Source: G965197715 sp965247615
Lineage (GTDB): Bacteria > Chloroflexota > Dehalococcoidia > Lucifugimonadales > UBA1127
Assembly: GCA_965247615.1 (NCBI GenBank)
Contig: OZ252022.1
Location: 2,976,001 to 3,040,000, forward strand
Direction: 5' to 3'
DNA: 64,000 nucleotides
The position numbers were made by a program, and so were the translations under genes. This document shows positions 8,635 through 17,168 of the stretch, piece by piece. The notes under the pieces were generated by a model. The model ran no database searches, was not told the origin of the DNA, and saw only the letters and a program-made list of their open reading frames with translations. Position 1 is the first letter of the stretch, and every line of letters begins with the position of its first letter.

Positions 8635-9720
8635 ATGGCGACGGCAAACACGCAACCATCGAATACGGCGGACGGCTCCCGGGAAGTGCTGATCTCGGCG
8701 GACTCCCACGTGATGGAAGCCGCCGATTTCATGGAGAAGCGGCTCCCCGACAACCTGCGAAGCCGCGCGCCGCGATTCCCCGAGGAGCGCATCGGCGAGC
8801 GGCACCAGGCCCACGCGGGAGGGCGCGACCGCAACGAGCGCGTGCGCGAGATGGAGACCGACGGCCTCAGCGCGGAGGTGCTCTATCCCAGCTATCCCAT
8901 GAAGCTGTATAGCCTGGGGCGGCAGGACGCGGACCTCCAGGAGGCCTGCTTCCGCGCGTACAACGACTGGCTGGTGGAGTACTGTCAGGCCGCCCCAGAC
9001 CGGCTCATCGGCATCGGCATGATCTCCGCTTACGACATAGAGTCCGCTGTTCTGGAGACGCAGCGCTGCAAGCAGCTCGGTATGGGCGGCGTCATGATCT
9101 GGCAGTGCCCGCCGGAGGAACTCCCCTTCGCCTCCAGCTACTACGACCCCTTCTGGCAGGTTGCCGAGGAGCTGCGCATGCCGGTCAGCATTCACTCGCT
9201 GACGGGCATCGGCGAGGGCGCGCGGCGCTTCCCCGGCCGCAGCGTGGACCGCGAGGGCGTGGACCGCTACAGGGGCCGGAACTACAGTCAGCTGGACGTG
9301 GCAAACACGCTGTTCGAGATCATCTTCTCCGGGGCGCTGCACCGCTTCCCCCAGCTCAGGGTGGTCTTGGTGGAGAATGAGATCGGGTGGATACCCTTCA
9401 CGCTCCAGGGCTGGGACCGGTCCGTAGAGAAGTTCGCGGCCAACACCACGCTGAGCATCGACAGGCCGCCCAGCGAGTACTTTGACCGGCAGGTGTACGC
9501 GACGTTCTTCAACGACGACGTGGGCGGCAAGATGCTCTCATGGTGGGGCAAGGACAACTTCATGTGGTCCAACGACTATCCCCACCCCAACTCCACGTGG
9601 CCCCACTCCAAAGAGGCCATCGGCAGAACGCTTGGCCATCTGAACGACGAAGACCGGGAGAAGGTGCTGACCAGCAACGTGGCCCGGCTCTACGACATCG
9701 ACGTCTCCAGGCTTGCGTAG
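8635..9720 (+). CDS. amidohydrolase family protein (metal-dependent hydrolase/decarboxylase)
   Basis: 361 residues, starting at ATG 8635 after GCGGAGGCAGCGC; the longer upstream frame lacks this ribosome site. It shows the amidohydrolase-2 TIM-barrel pattern: LISADSHVMEAADFM near residue 20 (D-x-H metal pair), EVLYPSYPM, PDRLIGIGMISAYD, MPVSIHSLTG with the mid-barrel His, LVENEIGWIPF, and WSNDYPHPNSTWPHS near 306-320 with the late Asp and His. Relatives include ACMSD- and resorcylate-decarboxylase-like enzymes. It is followed by a cupin gene 100 bases downstream on the same strand. The substrate is unknown. Confidence 0.85.
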   Translation: MATANTQPSNTADGSREVLISADSHVMEAADFMEKRLPDNLRSRAPRFPEERIGERHQAHAGGRDRNERVREMETDGLSAEVLYPSYPMKLYSLGRQDADLQEACFRAYNDWLVEYCQAAPDRLIGIGMISAYDIESAVLETQRCKQLGMGGVMIWQCPPEELPFASSYYDPFWQVAEELRMPVSIHSLTGIGEGARRFPGRSVDREGVDRYRGRNYSQLDVANTLFEIIFSGALHRFPQLRVVLVENEIGWIPFTLQGWDRSVEKFAANTTLSIDRPPSEYFDRQVYATFFNDDVGGKMLSWWGKDNFMWSNDYPHPNSTWPHSKEAIGRTLGHLNDEDREKVLTSNVARLYDIDVSRLA

Positions 9721-9823
9721 CCTGACTCGATGGCCGGCGGGAGGGAACACCCTCAGCCCGGCCCTCTCCCAGGGTGAGAGGGAGTGACCCCGCAAAGCCC
9801 TAGAAGGAAACGAAGGAGGAATC

Positions 9824-10276
9824 GTGGCAACGAAGACGGCATCCAAGGCGGAGGTGTTCTCGCTGCGGACCCCGTACCTCTCGGCGGGCCGCATTACGTC
9901 CCTGGTGGCGGAGACGGACAACCTCTGGATCCATACCAAGATCAACGCGGAGGGCGGCGAGAACGCGCTGCACAAGCACACGGAGGAGGACCACGCCTTC
10001 ATTGTGCTGGAGGGCGAAGTGACCTTCTTCGATGAAGAGGGCGCCGAGACCGTCGTCAAACCGTATCAGGGGATCATGCTGCCCAAGGGCGCCTACTACC
10101 GCTATCTGAACACCGGACCCGGCAACCTCATGATCATCCGACTGGGTGCGGGGAAGCAGGGCGGCGGCGGCGAGGAGACGCGCATCGGGCCCGACGGCAA
10201 TCCGCTGCCGTCCGAGTCCGCCGAGAACAAGAAGATCGAGGCGGTCCCGGTCCCCGGGAAGTTCTTCGGGGGCTAG
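9824..10276 (+). CDS. cupin domain protein
   Basis: 150 residues, GTG start at 9824 with AAGGAGGA five bases upstream. It is a single cupin barrel: HKHTEEDHAFIVLEGEVTF near residues 46-64 gives the H-x-H...E metal motif, and PKGAYYRYLN near 87-96 occupies the second motif, where the usual His is replaced by Tyr. It probably binds a metal and acts on, or senses, a small polar compound. The short tail after residue 110 is glycine- and charge-rich. A strong hairpin terminator follows about 85 bases after the stop. Confidence 0.75.
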   Translation: MATKTASKAEVFSLRTPYLSAGRITSLVAETDNLWIHTKINAEGGENALHKHTEEDHAFIVLEGEVTFFDEEGAETVVKPYQGIMLPKGAYYRYLNTGPGNLMIIRLGAGKQGGGGEETRIGPDGNPLPSESAENKKIEAVPVPGKFFGG

Positions 10277-10360
10277 GGAGGACGTCGCTTGCCCCGACCG
10301 CCCGGCTGAGAGCAGCCCGGGCGGCGGCGCACGGCCCCCCCGATGCGTTGCCAAGACAAA

Positions 10361-10390
10361 AAGCGGGCCGCTCCTGAGAGCGGCCCGCTT
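10361..10390. terminator. strong intrinsic terminator, bidirectional
   Basis: A perfect 13-bp stem (AAGCGGGCCGCTC / GAGCGGCCCGCTT) with a CTGA loop is preceded by an A-run and followed by TTTT. It can serve both the cupin gene on the plus strand and the GYD gene converging on the minus strand. Confidence 0.9.
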
Positions 10391-10430
10391 TTCATTGTCA
10401 ATGCCATGGCCCCCTCGGGGCCCGATGGGG

Positions 10431-10751
10431 CTATGAACCCGGCGGCTGGTAGTTGATGGGCTTTTGAGTGGCGGCATCCACCTCTTCAGGCGTGACGAGC
10501 ACGGTCGTCTTGACGCTGATGGCCCCGGCGGCGCCGATGTTCAGCGAGGCCGCCGTCATAGTGGCCGCATCCGGCATGTCGAAGATGACGATGAGGTCGT
10601 CGCCGCCAAAGGCGAAGTAGAACGACTCCACCTTGCCGCCCGCGTCGCTGGCAAGCTTCTCAACCGCCTGACGCCGCTTGGTGCCACCGTCCTTGAGCAA
10701 CCCGGCGGCCCCCTGCGGTGTATAGGAAGAAGTTATCATGTACTTTGGCAT
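10431..10751 (-). CDS. GYD domain-containing protein
   Basis: 106 residues. The true start is ATG 10751, with AGGAGG immediately upstream; a longer frame from 10808 only translates the tRNA gene. It resembles the small ferredoxin-like GYD family: MPKYMITSSYTPQGAAGLL at the N terminus, SFYFAFGGDDLIVIFDMPD near 44-62 and a final beta strand. The function of the family is unknown. It lies 17 bases after the tRNA-Pro CCA end, so it is probably co-transcribed with the tRNA and terminated at 10361-10390. Confidence 0.75.
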   Translation of the reverse strand: MPKYMITSSYTPQGAAGLLKDGGTKRRQAVEKLASDAGGKVESFYFAFGGDDLIVIFDMPDAATMTAASLNIGAAGAISVKTTVLVTPEEVDAATQKPINYQPPGS

Positions 10752-10768
10752 GGTTTCCTCCTGAGTAG

Positions 10769-10845
10769 TGGTCGGGGCGAGAGGATTTGAACCTCTGACC
10801 CCCTGCACCCCATGCAGGTGCCCTACCAGGCTGGGCCACGCCCCG
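10769..10845 (-). tRNA. tRNA-Pro (anticodon GGG), CCA encoded
   Basis: On the minus strand the 77-base sequence folds into a complete cloverleaf. The acceptor stem is CGGGGCG/CGCCCCG, the D stem GCCC/GGGC, the anticodon arm CCTGC-ATGGGGT-GCAGG with anticodon GGG, and the T loop TTCAAAT. The discriminator A is followed by an encoded CCA at 10771-10769. It reads CCC and CCU proline codons. Confidence 0.95.
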
Positions 10846-10941
10846 ATGTAGCAAGTATAGCAGCGCAGGGGGTGAACCTCAAGCGGGCAACAAGGGGCCG
10901 GACGGCGCCGGCGCGACGCAGCAGGTGAGCTTCCGGCGCCC

Positions 10942-12276
10942 CTATAGCTTCAGGAGGTTGCTCAGGCCGCGTCCCTGGTTGCGTGAGAGCTGCTTCATCA
11001 TCTTCTGCATTTGGCGGAACTGGTTCAGGAGCTGGTTCACGTCCTGGACGGTCGTGCCGCTGCCCCTGGCGATCCGCCGCCGGCGGGAGCCGTTGAGCAC
11101 CTCCGGGGTGTGGCGCTCCTGCGGCGTCATGGACAGCACGATGGCCTCCACCTTCCGCATCTGGGCGCCGTCCATCTCGTCCTGGGAGAGGCGCCCTTTG
11201 AGCTGAGAGAAGCCGGGCAGCATCTCCAGGACCTGGGACAGGGGGCCCATCCGCTTGACGGCCCCCAGCTGCTCAAGAAAGTCCTGGAGGTCAAAGGTGG
11301 CCCGCCGGAGCTTGCGCTCCATCTCTTGGGCCTGCTTCGTGTCGATGACGTCCTGCGCCCGCTCGACAAGGGAGACGACGTCGCCCATGCCCAGGATGCG
11401 GGAGGCCAGGCGGTCCGGGTAGAAGGGCTCGAGGGCATCGGCCTTCTCCCCGACGCCGATGAACTTGATGGGCACGCCGGTGACCGAGCTGACGGAGAGG
11501 GCAGCCCCGCCCCGCGCGTCGCCGTCCATCTTCGTGAGGACCAGCCCGGTGAGGCTGACGCGCTCGTGGAACCCCTGCGCGGCCTGCACGGCGTCCTGGC
11601 CGGTCATCGCGTCGACGACCAGGAGCGTCTCCCGCGGCTGGACGGCGTCCTTGACAGCCTGGAGCTCCGCCATGAGGTCGTCGTCGATATGGAGGCGGCC
11701 GCCGGTGTCCACGATGACCCAGTGGAGGCCCCGCTCTCTGGCGCGGGCAACGCCGTTGGCGGCGACCCTGTCCGGGGTCGACGAAGCGCCCTCTTGATAG
11801 ACAGGCACCTCCAGCTGGCGGCCAAGGGCCTCGAGCTGGTCGATGGCCGCCGGACGACGCAGGTCCGCCGCCACGAGCAGCGCGCTCTGCCTGGAGCTTC
11901 GGCGCAGCTGGAGGGCGAGCTTGGCGGCGGTGGTGGTCTTTCCGGAGCCCTGAAGCCCAACCAGCATGACGACAGTCGGCAGCTGTGGGGCAGCGTTGAG
12001 CCGATGGTCGCCCGCCGTGAGAATAGCGGTCAGCTCGTCGCTGACGATCTTGATGACCTGGGCCCCGGGGTTCACGCCCGTCAACACCTGATGCCCCAGG
12101 GTGCCTTCCCGCACCCTGGCGACGAGGTCCCGCGCGACGCGGAAGTTGACGTCGGCCTCCAGGAGCGCCAGCCGCACCTCCTTGAGGGCCTCGTCGATGT
12201 CCTTCTCGGTCAGGCGGCCCTTGCCGCCCAGGCGCGAAAAGACGCTGTTCAGCTTCTCCGTCAGGGCTTCAAACAC
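10942..12276 (-). CDS. ffh: signal recognition particle protein Ffh
   Basis: 444 residues, ATG at 12276. The domain order is complete: the N-terminal four-helix domain, then the NG GTPase with P-loop GLQGSGKTTTAAKLA near 108-122, DLRRPAA near 138, DTGGRLHIDD near 191 and TKMDGDARGGAALS near 248-261, then the C-terminal M domain rich in methionine (FRQMQKMMKQL) that binds 4.5S RNA and signal peptides. It targets nascent membrane proteins to the SecYEG translocon with FtsY. The length is typical. It is transcribed divergently from the DinB-like gene, with 138 bases between the two starts. The SRP RNA gene is not in the window. Confidence 0.97.
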   Translation of the reverse strand: MFEALTEKLNSVFSRLGGKGRLTEKDIDEALKEVRLALLEADVNFRVARDLVARVREGTLGHQVLTGVNPGAQVIKIVSDELTAILTAGDHRLNAAPQLPTVVMLVGLQGSGKTTTAAKLALQLRRSSRQSALLVAADLRRPAAIDQLEALGRQLEVPVYQEGASSTPDRVAANGVARARERGLHWVIVDTGGRLHIDDDLMAELQAVKDAVQPRETLLVVDAMTGQDAVQAAQGFHERVSLTGLVLTKMDGDARGGAALSVSSVTGVPIKFIGVGEKADALEPFYPDRLASRILGMGDVVSLVERAQDVIDTKQAQEMERKLRRATFDLQDFLEQLGAVKRMGPLSQVLEMLPGFSQLKGRLSQDEMDGAQMRKVEAIVLSMTPQERHTPEVLNGSRRRRIARGSGTTVQDVNQLLNQFRQMQKMMKQLSRNQGRGLSNLLKL

Positions 12277-12414
12277 GACAGGCTCCTTGCCTCTATTCTA
12301 CAAGGTGGCGGGCAAATCAGGAATGCCGGCCGGCGCCCCACCGCCGCGCTCCTAGACCTTGGCAGCCGCTCCCGGGTATCATGCTGTGGCCACTCCACGC
12401 CGCAAGGAGGCTAT

Positions 12415-12831
12415 ATGTCACGCACCGAGGTCCAGCAGATGCTGGATGAGATCACCGCCGCCCACAGGAACTGCGAGGATGACGCGTCCATCCTCACCAA
12501 CGAGCAGCTCGACCGGTCTATATCCATGCGAAGCGGGCGTCAGACGAGCGTCCGGGGCATCCTCTACATGATGACGGGCCACACCAAGGAGCACACGGTC
12601 CACATGAAGAAGCTCCTTCAGGAGACCGGCGCCCCGGGCGCCTCTCCCTCCGAGGCCCATCTGATCCTGGAGGAGGCCGGCGAGGCCCTGGGACGGCTCA
12701 AGGCGCTCTTCGCCCGCATGAGCGACGACGACCTGGACCGGGAGTTCGAAGAGCAGACGCCGAGAAAGATCCTGGAGCACGTCAAGGGCAGCTACACCTA
12801 CTACCAGCGGTTCATCCAGGGCAAGGGGTAG
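12415..12831 (+). CDS. DinB-like helical bundle protein
   Basis: 138 residues, ATG 12415 with AAGGAGG four bases upstream. It is helical throughout. MMTGHTKEHTVHMKKLL near residues 57-73 and LEHVKGSYTYYQRF near 121-134 supply His/Tyr positions typical of DinB superfamily metal sites. It resembles, but is shorter than, the DinB-like protein at 2901. The function is unknown, and thiol-transferase-like or stress roles are known in the family. It converges with the isochorismatase-like gene, with only 13 bases between the stops. Confidence 0.6.
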   Translation: MSRTEVQQMLDEITAAHRNCEDDASILTNEQLDRSISMRSGRQTSVRGILYMMTGHTKEHTVHMKKLLQETGAPGASPSEAHLILEEAGEALGRLKALFARMSDDDLDREFEEQTPRKILEHVKGSYTYYQRFIQGKG

Positions 12832-12844
12832 GCCTGCCGCGCGG

Positions 12845-13540
12845 TTACTTCTCGGAGAAGGCCTGGAGATGCTCCTCCAACTCCGAGAGGTGCATGACGT
12901 CGGCGTACTTGTGATGCATGTCGAAGAGGTTCACCTTGTGTGACAGCAGGCTCCTATCGAAGGTGCACTCCTCGACCAGCACGACGTGGAAGCCGTACGA
13001 GTAGGCGTCGGCGACGGTTGCGCGCACGCAGCCGCTGGTGCTCTCGCCGCCGACGATGAGGCTGTCGATGCCCTGGCGCGTCAGGTGGGCGATCAACGGC
13101 GTGCCGAAGAACACGCTGGCCCGCTCCTTGTAGATGATGAGGTCCTGGGCTTCCGGTTTGAACGCCTCGAAGATCTCGTACCGGCTGGCGTCGCCCCCGG
13201 ACGATTGCCTATGCGTGGCCCGCACACGGTCCGTGCGCGAGTCCCGGCGCGTCTCTCCCGTGCTGTAGACCACGGGCATGCCCCGGGCGCGGACCATGCT
13301 GAGCAGCCGCTTGGTGGGCTCGATGGCCTCCCACGCGTAGTCTCCGCATGCGCTGGGGAACTGCTTCGCAATCTCGTGGACGGGGCCGGGGCCGCCCTGG
13401 TACGCCGAGTTGTACAGGTCGATGAGCAGGACGGCCGGCCGCTGTCCCAGGTGAAGCTCCCGGCGATAGTGCCGGTAGAGCTCTATGTCCTCCGGGCTCA
13501 CCAGGTCCTTCCATGCGTGGTCTTCAAAGGGGTCCGTCAT
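12845..13540 (-). CDS. isochorismatase-like cysteine hydrolase
   Basis: 231 residues, ATG at 13540 with AGGAGGCGCCGGA upstream. The catalytic triad of the family is visible: Asp41 (LLIDLYN), Lys138 (YKERAS) and Cys171 (ESTSGCVRATV), the last following the usual cis-peptide. Relatives hydrolyse N-carbamoylsarcosine, nicotinamide or similar amides. It is about the same size as the protein at 36361-37122 and shares the same C-terminal pattern (SHK-NLFDM--KYADV), so the two are paralogues. A TACAGT with TTGTGA further upstream on the minus strand may be its promoter. Confidence 0.88.
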   Translation of the reverse strand: MTDPFEDHAWKDLVSPEDIELYRHYRRELHLGQRPAVLLIDLYNSAYQGGPGPVHEIAKQFPSACGDYAWEAIEPTKRLLSMVRARGMPVVYSTGETRRDSRTDRVRATHRQSSGGDASRYEIFEAFKPEAQDLIIYKERASVFFGTPLIAHLTRQGIDSLIVGGESTSGCVRATVADAYSYGFHVVLVEECTFDRSLLSHKVNLFDMHHKYADVMHLSELEEHLQAFSEK

Positions 13541-13710
13541 TCCGGCGCCTCCTGCTCTGCCGGGCCGCTGAGCCCGGGCGGGTTGAGCACACTGTACAAT
13601 ATTTCGTATTCCGCGCCCGTCTCACAAAGCTCGCGCCCGTGAGTTCCCGGATTCCTCGCTTTCAGCATTACGTCGACATGATGTGTACGCGCGCCGCATT
13701 CCAACCACGT

Positions 13711-13774
13711 CATTGCCATGAAAATAGGGCTCAGCAGAGGTGGTGCAGCCGTCCACTATCCCCTATTTTCGTCG
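13711..13774. repeat. inverted repeat around ATGAAAATAGGG, shared with other intergenic sites
   Basis: ATGAAAATAGGG at 13718-13729 faces CCCTATTTTCGT at 13761-13772 (11 of 12 complementary), making a hairpin with a 31-base loop. The left arm sits in CATTGCCATGAAAATAGGG, which recurs at 23921 next to a MITE end. CCCCTATTTT recurs at 50044. It looks like a remnant of a mobile element end. The rest of 13541-13817 shows nothing else recognisable. Confidence 0.5.
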
Positions 13775-13817
13775 GTCGTGGTGTGGGCCGACAGGCCCAC
13801 CCCCGCCCTGCCGGCGG

Positions 13818-14570
13818 CTAGAGCCTGAGCCTCTTGAACACGCGCTCAGGAACGGCGCGAATCACGAGCATGATCCACTTCCAGTACCAGGGGAGATAGG
13901 CCACGTCGCTGCCCTTTTCGACGGCCCTGACGATGCCGCGCGCGATCTTGTCGGGCGGCGCCAGCAGCCGTCCCACCGCCATGCCGCGCGTCATCGGCGT
14001 GTCCACGGGGCCGGGCTTGACGGTGACGACCTGAACGTTTGACGGCGCCAAGCGGTTCCTCAACCCCTGGAGAAAGAGGCTGAGGGCCCCCTTGGCGGAC
14101 CCGTAGACGTAGTTGCTCTGACGGCCCCGGTCCCCCGCAACTGAGGACACGCCGACGATGACGCCCGCCCGCTGCGCCTCGAACAGATCAGCGAGGCTGG
14201 TGAGCACGGACACGGCCGCTAGATAGTTGACCTCTACGATCCTCCGCGCTTCCGGGAACTCATGCCGGGCCGCGTCCGCGTCGCCCAGGTCGCCGAAGAA
14301 GAGGAGGGCCCCATCCAGCCCGCCCATCTCGCGGACGGCGCTGGTCACCAGATCGGCGTGGGCACTGTAGTCCAGGGCCTCAAAGGCGCCCGTGCGAACG
14401 GTGGCGTCGAAGCGCACACGGAGGTCGCCCGCCACCGCGTCCAGCTCTGCGTCGCTCCTGCCGGCGAGGAAGAGGGCGCAGCCCCTTCCCGCCAGGCGGC
14501 GCGCAGTGGCGCGCCCAATGGACGACGTCGCACCCAGAACAAGGAGCCGCGTCCCCTCGCCGAGCCTCAC
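13818..14570 (-). CDS. dprE2: DprE2-like SDR (decaprenylphospho-erythro-pentofuranosid-2-ulose reductase-like)
   Basis: 250 residues from GTG 14570, whose first bases overlap the upstream gene's TGA stop (GTGA), indicating translational coupling. It is a short-chain dehydrogenase: cofactor motif GATSSIGRATA near residue 12, VSSVAG near 118, and catalytic YVYGSAKGA near 130 (Y-x3-K). The C-terminal part PWYWKWIMLVIRAVPERVFKRL contains a hydrophobic stretch, as in mycobacterial DprE2. With the FAD-dependent DprE1-like oxidase upstream it would epimerise a polyprenyl-phospho-pentose by oxidation and reduction. The pairing makes the call stronger than either sequence alone. Confidence 0.75.
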   Translation of the reverse strand: MRLGEGTRLLVLGATSSIGRATARRLAGRGCALFLAGRSDAELDAVAGDLRVRFDATVRTGAFEALDYSAHADLVTSAVREMGGLDGALLFFGDLGDADAARHEFPEARRIVEVNYLAAVSVLTSLADLFEAQRAGVIVGVSSVAGDRGRQSNYVYGSAKGALSLFLQGLRNRLAPSNVQVVTVKPGPVDTPMTRGMAVGRLLAPPDKIARGIVRAVEKGSDVAYLPWYWKWIMLVIRAVPERVFKRLRL

Positions 14571-15937
14571 GCTGACAGACCGAGGCGCCGGCCCTGGCTG
14601 GAGGTGAAGACCCCCTCCGGGTCGTACTTCAGCTTGACTTCGCGCCACTCCTTCCACTGCGGGTACATGGCACGGAACGTGTCCGCCGGCAAACGCGCGT
14701 CCTTGGCGAGATATACCCTGCCCTGGTGCCTGACCACCAGATCGTCCAGCTCCCCAAGGAACTCGAGAAAAGCAGCGGAGTAGACGGGGAAGTCAAGGGC
14801 AATGGTGTAGCCCGGCATGGGAAAAGAGAGGATGCCCTCCTGGGGGCCAAAGCGCTTGAGAACGATCAGCGGGGACGGGTACCCAGACGCATGGACGGCC
14901 TCCAGGATCTCCACGAGGGCGCGCCTGCCGGTGTGGAAAGGCAACACACACTGGTACTGCAAGAACCCCCTCCTGCCGTAGAACCTGTTCCAGCGGGGCA
15001 GGCCGTCCAGGGGGTAGAAGTACCGGTCATAGTGTACCAGACCATCGCCGGAACGGTTGGAGATGCGGTAGAAGCTGTTCAACAGCCGCATGGTGGCCCG
15101 GTTCACGACATTGACCGGAGGCGCCAGCCCGATCCCCCCGCCTCCATCGCCGTGGCCCGCAAGGGGAGCAGCGCGGAAACGCGGCGGCAGCCCCTCCACG
15201 CTCGCGTGGTTCCCCCCAATGACGATGCCGCTGCCCAGGCGCTTTCCCCGCGCCAGGCCGTCGACCCACGCCACCGAGTACTCGTGGGTCGAGTCCAGGC
15301 GCTCCAGCGCCTCCACCGCGGCGTCCAGGTCTCTGACGCCAACGGTCTTGGCCCGGATGTAGGAGGACTGGACCCGTCGCAGGCGCAGCGTGGCCCGGAG
15401 AATGAGACCCGTGAGCCCCATGCCGCCGGCCGTCGCCCAGAAAAGGTCGGGGGAGTCCCCGCGTGAGCAGCGGACGACGCTGCCGTCCGCCGGGAGCAGG
15501 TCAAAGGACTCCACGTGGCGGCAAAACGAGGAGACGGCGTGGTGGTTCTTGCCGTGTACGTCGCAGGCGATGGCTCCGCCGACGGTCACGAACTTGGTGC
15601 CCGGCGTCACGGGCGGGAACCACCCCCTCGGGGCCATGACGCGCAGAACCTCGGCCAGGGAGACCCCGGCCTCGCAGGTGAGCACTCCGGTCTCGTCGTC
15701 GAAGGCCAGGAACCTGTCGAGCCGGGTCAGGTCGACGACGTTGCCGCGGTCCAGGGCGGCGTCCCCGTAGCTGCGCCCAAGGCCCCGGGGTGTGAGCGTG
15801 CCCAGGGACAGGAGCGGCGCTAGGTCCTGTACCTTCTCGGGCCGGTAGGTCCGCGCCTCCTGTACGGGGAAGCGCCCCCATCCGGCCAGCATTCGGACTT
15901 CCGGCTTCATGTCGACTGGGGCCGCGTCAACACCCAT
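14567..15937 (-). CDS. dprE1: DprE1-like FAD-dependent oxidase (decaprenylphosphoryl-ribose 2-oxidase-like)
   Basis: 456 residues from ATG 15937; ATG 15910 is an alternative, and neither has a strong ribosome site. The whole length parallels mycobacterial DprE1: LAGWGR near 18, RGLGRSYGDAA at 51-61, TVGGAIACDVHGKNHH at 118-133 (VAO-type FAD domain with His128), LFWATAGGMGLTG, FLQYQCVLPF, RFGPQEGILSFPMPGY and YLAKDAR with the catalytic Lys412. The position of the mycobacterial Cys that reacts with benzothiazinones (TIALDFP) is Ala380 here. It would oxidise the 2-hydroxyl of a polyprenylphosphoryl pentose, with DprE2 as partner. The exact lipid substrate is inferred. Confidence 0.8.
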   Translation of the reverse strand: MGVDAAPVDMKPEVRMLAGWGRFPVQEARTYRPEKVQDLAPLLSLGTLTPRGLGRSYGDAALDRGNVVDLTRLDRFLAFDDETGVLTCEAGVSLAEVLRVMAPRGWFPPVTPGTKFVTVGGAIACDVHGKNHHAVSSFCRHVESFDLLPADGSVVRCSRGDSPDLFWATAGGMGLTGLILRATLRLRRVQSSYIRAKTVGVRDLDAAVEALERLDSTHEYSVAWVDGLARGKRLGSGIVIGGNHASVEGLPPRFRAAPLAGHGDGGGGIGLAPPVNVVNRATMRLLNSFYRISNRSGDGLVHYDRYFYPLDGLPRWNRFYGRRGFLQYQCVLPFHTGRRALVEILEAVHASGYPSPLIVLKRFGPQEGILSFPMPGYTIALDFPVYSAAFLEFLGELDDLVVRHQGRVYLAKDARLPADTFRAMYPQWKEWREVKLKYDPEGVFTSSQGRRLGLSA

Positions 15938-16070
15938 AGACCTGACGTGCGGGCAGGATGCGGACCAGCGCGTACGCGCTGGTCCGGGGCAGCGAACGGA
16001 CAGCGCCGCGCTCCGACCAACGCTGCAATCATACACACACAGCGCCGGTGGAAGGCCGGTACGCTTGCCG

Positions 16071-17012
16071 CTAGCGGCGCAGCCGTGGGATGAGCTGCTG
16101 CGTCAGCTTGTGTATCGTCTGCTGCACCTCGGCGAGGGCGCGCGCCTGCGGCAGGAAGATGAAATGTGCGACGCCAATGTCGATGTACGACTGCACCGTC
16201 TCGGCCATGGCGTTCGCATCGCCGAAGAGCGCGTCGCGCTTTGCCGCCTCAGCCGTGTCAGGGTCGTCGCGAAGGTCAACCAGCACGCGAAGGGCCAGGC
16301 TCACGTCCTGCGGCCGCCGGCCAAAACCCGCTGCCATCTGCTGCACGCGGGCATGGTCCGCCGCCAGGCTCTTTGGCGTCACGTGGTAGAGCGGCGGGAA
16401 CCACATCGAGCCGCACTGGGCCGCGCGCCGCATGGCGGGCTTGGTGTGACCGCCTATCCAGATGGGTGGGTGGGGCTTCTGGGCCGGTTGAGGGAAGGAT
16501 GCGACCCCCTCCACCCGGTAGAACCGCCCCTCGTGGGAGGGCTCGGCCTGCGTCCACACGGCCCGCAGCACCTCCAGCCCCTCATCCAGCAGCGCGCCCC
16601 GGTCCTTGAAGGACACGTCCAGGGCCCGGAACTCCTCCTCCAGCCATCCGGCCCCGACCCCAAAGAGGACGCGCCCCCCCGACAGCACGTCCAGGGACGC
16701 GATGGTCTTGGCAACCTGAAGCGGGTGGCGCAGAGGCAGCAGCGTGACCGCCGTGCCCAGGGACACGCGCTCCGTGCACCCGGCGACGTAGGCCAGGGTG
16801 GTGAACTGGTCCAGAAAGGGCAGGGCCGAACGGATGAGGAACTCGCCCGTGTCGCTGTAGGGGTAGGGCGAGGAGCCCCCCGTCGGCAGCACAATGTGGT
16901 CCGCGGCCCACACGGAGTCCAGCCCCTCCGCCTCCGCCTGCCGGGCCACGAGACGTACCGCCTGCGGGTCCTCCATCCCTATTGTGGGCAGCGACACCCC
17001 AAACTTGGCCAC
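16071..17012 (-). CDS. LLM class F420-dependent oxidoreductase
   Basis: 313 residues. GTG 17012 is chosen because GAGGAG lies five bases upstream; the open frame runs much further only because it has no stops. Segments match the F420-type LLM family: KFGVSLPTIG, GLDSVWAADHIVLP near 35-48, ERVSLGTAVTLLPLRHPL near 87-104, LSGGRVLFGVGAGWLEEEF near 117-135, and KPHPPIWIGGHTKPAMRRA near 184-202. It is the closest in-window relative of the protein at 3501-4430. It is divergent from the haem-oxygenase-like oxidase gene and lies 133 bases upstream of the dprE1-like gene. Confidence 0.88.
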   Translation of the reverse strand: MAKFGVSLPTIGMEDPQAVRLVARQAEAEGLDSVWAADHIVLPTGGSSPYPYSDTGEFLIRSALPFLDQFTTLAYVAGCTERVSLGTAVTLLPLRHPLQVAKTIASLDVLSGGRVLFGVGAGWLEEEFRALDVSFKDRGALLDEGLEVLRAVWTQAEPSHEGRFYRVEGVASFPQPAQKPHPPIWIGGHTKPAMRRAAQCGSMWFPPLYHVTPKSLAADHARVQQMAAGFGRRPQDVSLALRVLVDLRDDPDTAEAAKRDALFGDANAMAETVQSYIDIGVAHFIFLPQARALAEVQQTIHKLTQQLIPRLRR

Positions 17013-17168
17013 GGCGCTCCTCTGCTGCACAGGCTGGGAAACCCGCCCATCATACGGCAGCGCTGCCCCGCAGACAACGCCCCCGGGCCGCGTGGCCGCC
17101 CATTGCCACCCCGTCGCGGTGCGTGCTACCCTGCCCTTCCAGGCAGAGAGTGACATGGGAGGCTGGCA

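Noticed and set aside
9721..9790. CCTCTCCCAGGGTGAGAGG hairpin as a terminator
   Set aside because: The stem is only six pairs with no T-run, and the cupin gene begins just after it; it is left unannotated.
10752..10808. Upstream start for the GYD protein
   Set aside because: These codons are the tRNA-Pro gene read on its own strand; AGGAGG precedes the ATG at 10751.
11011..12414. Long plus-strand open frame opposite ffh
   Set aside because: It is an antisense shadow produced by high GC. Only its end (from ATG 12415 with AAGGAGG) is a real gene.
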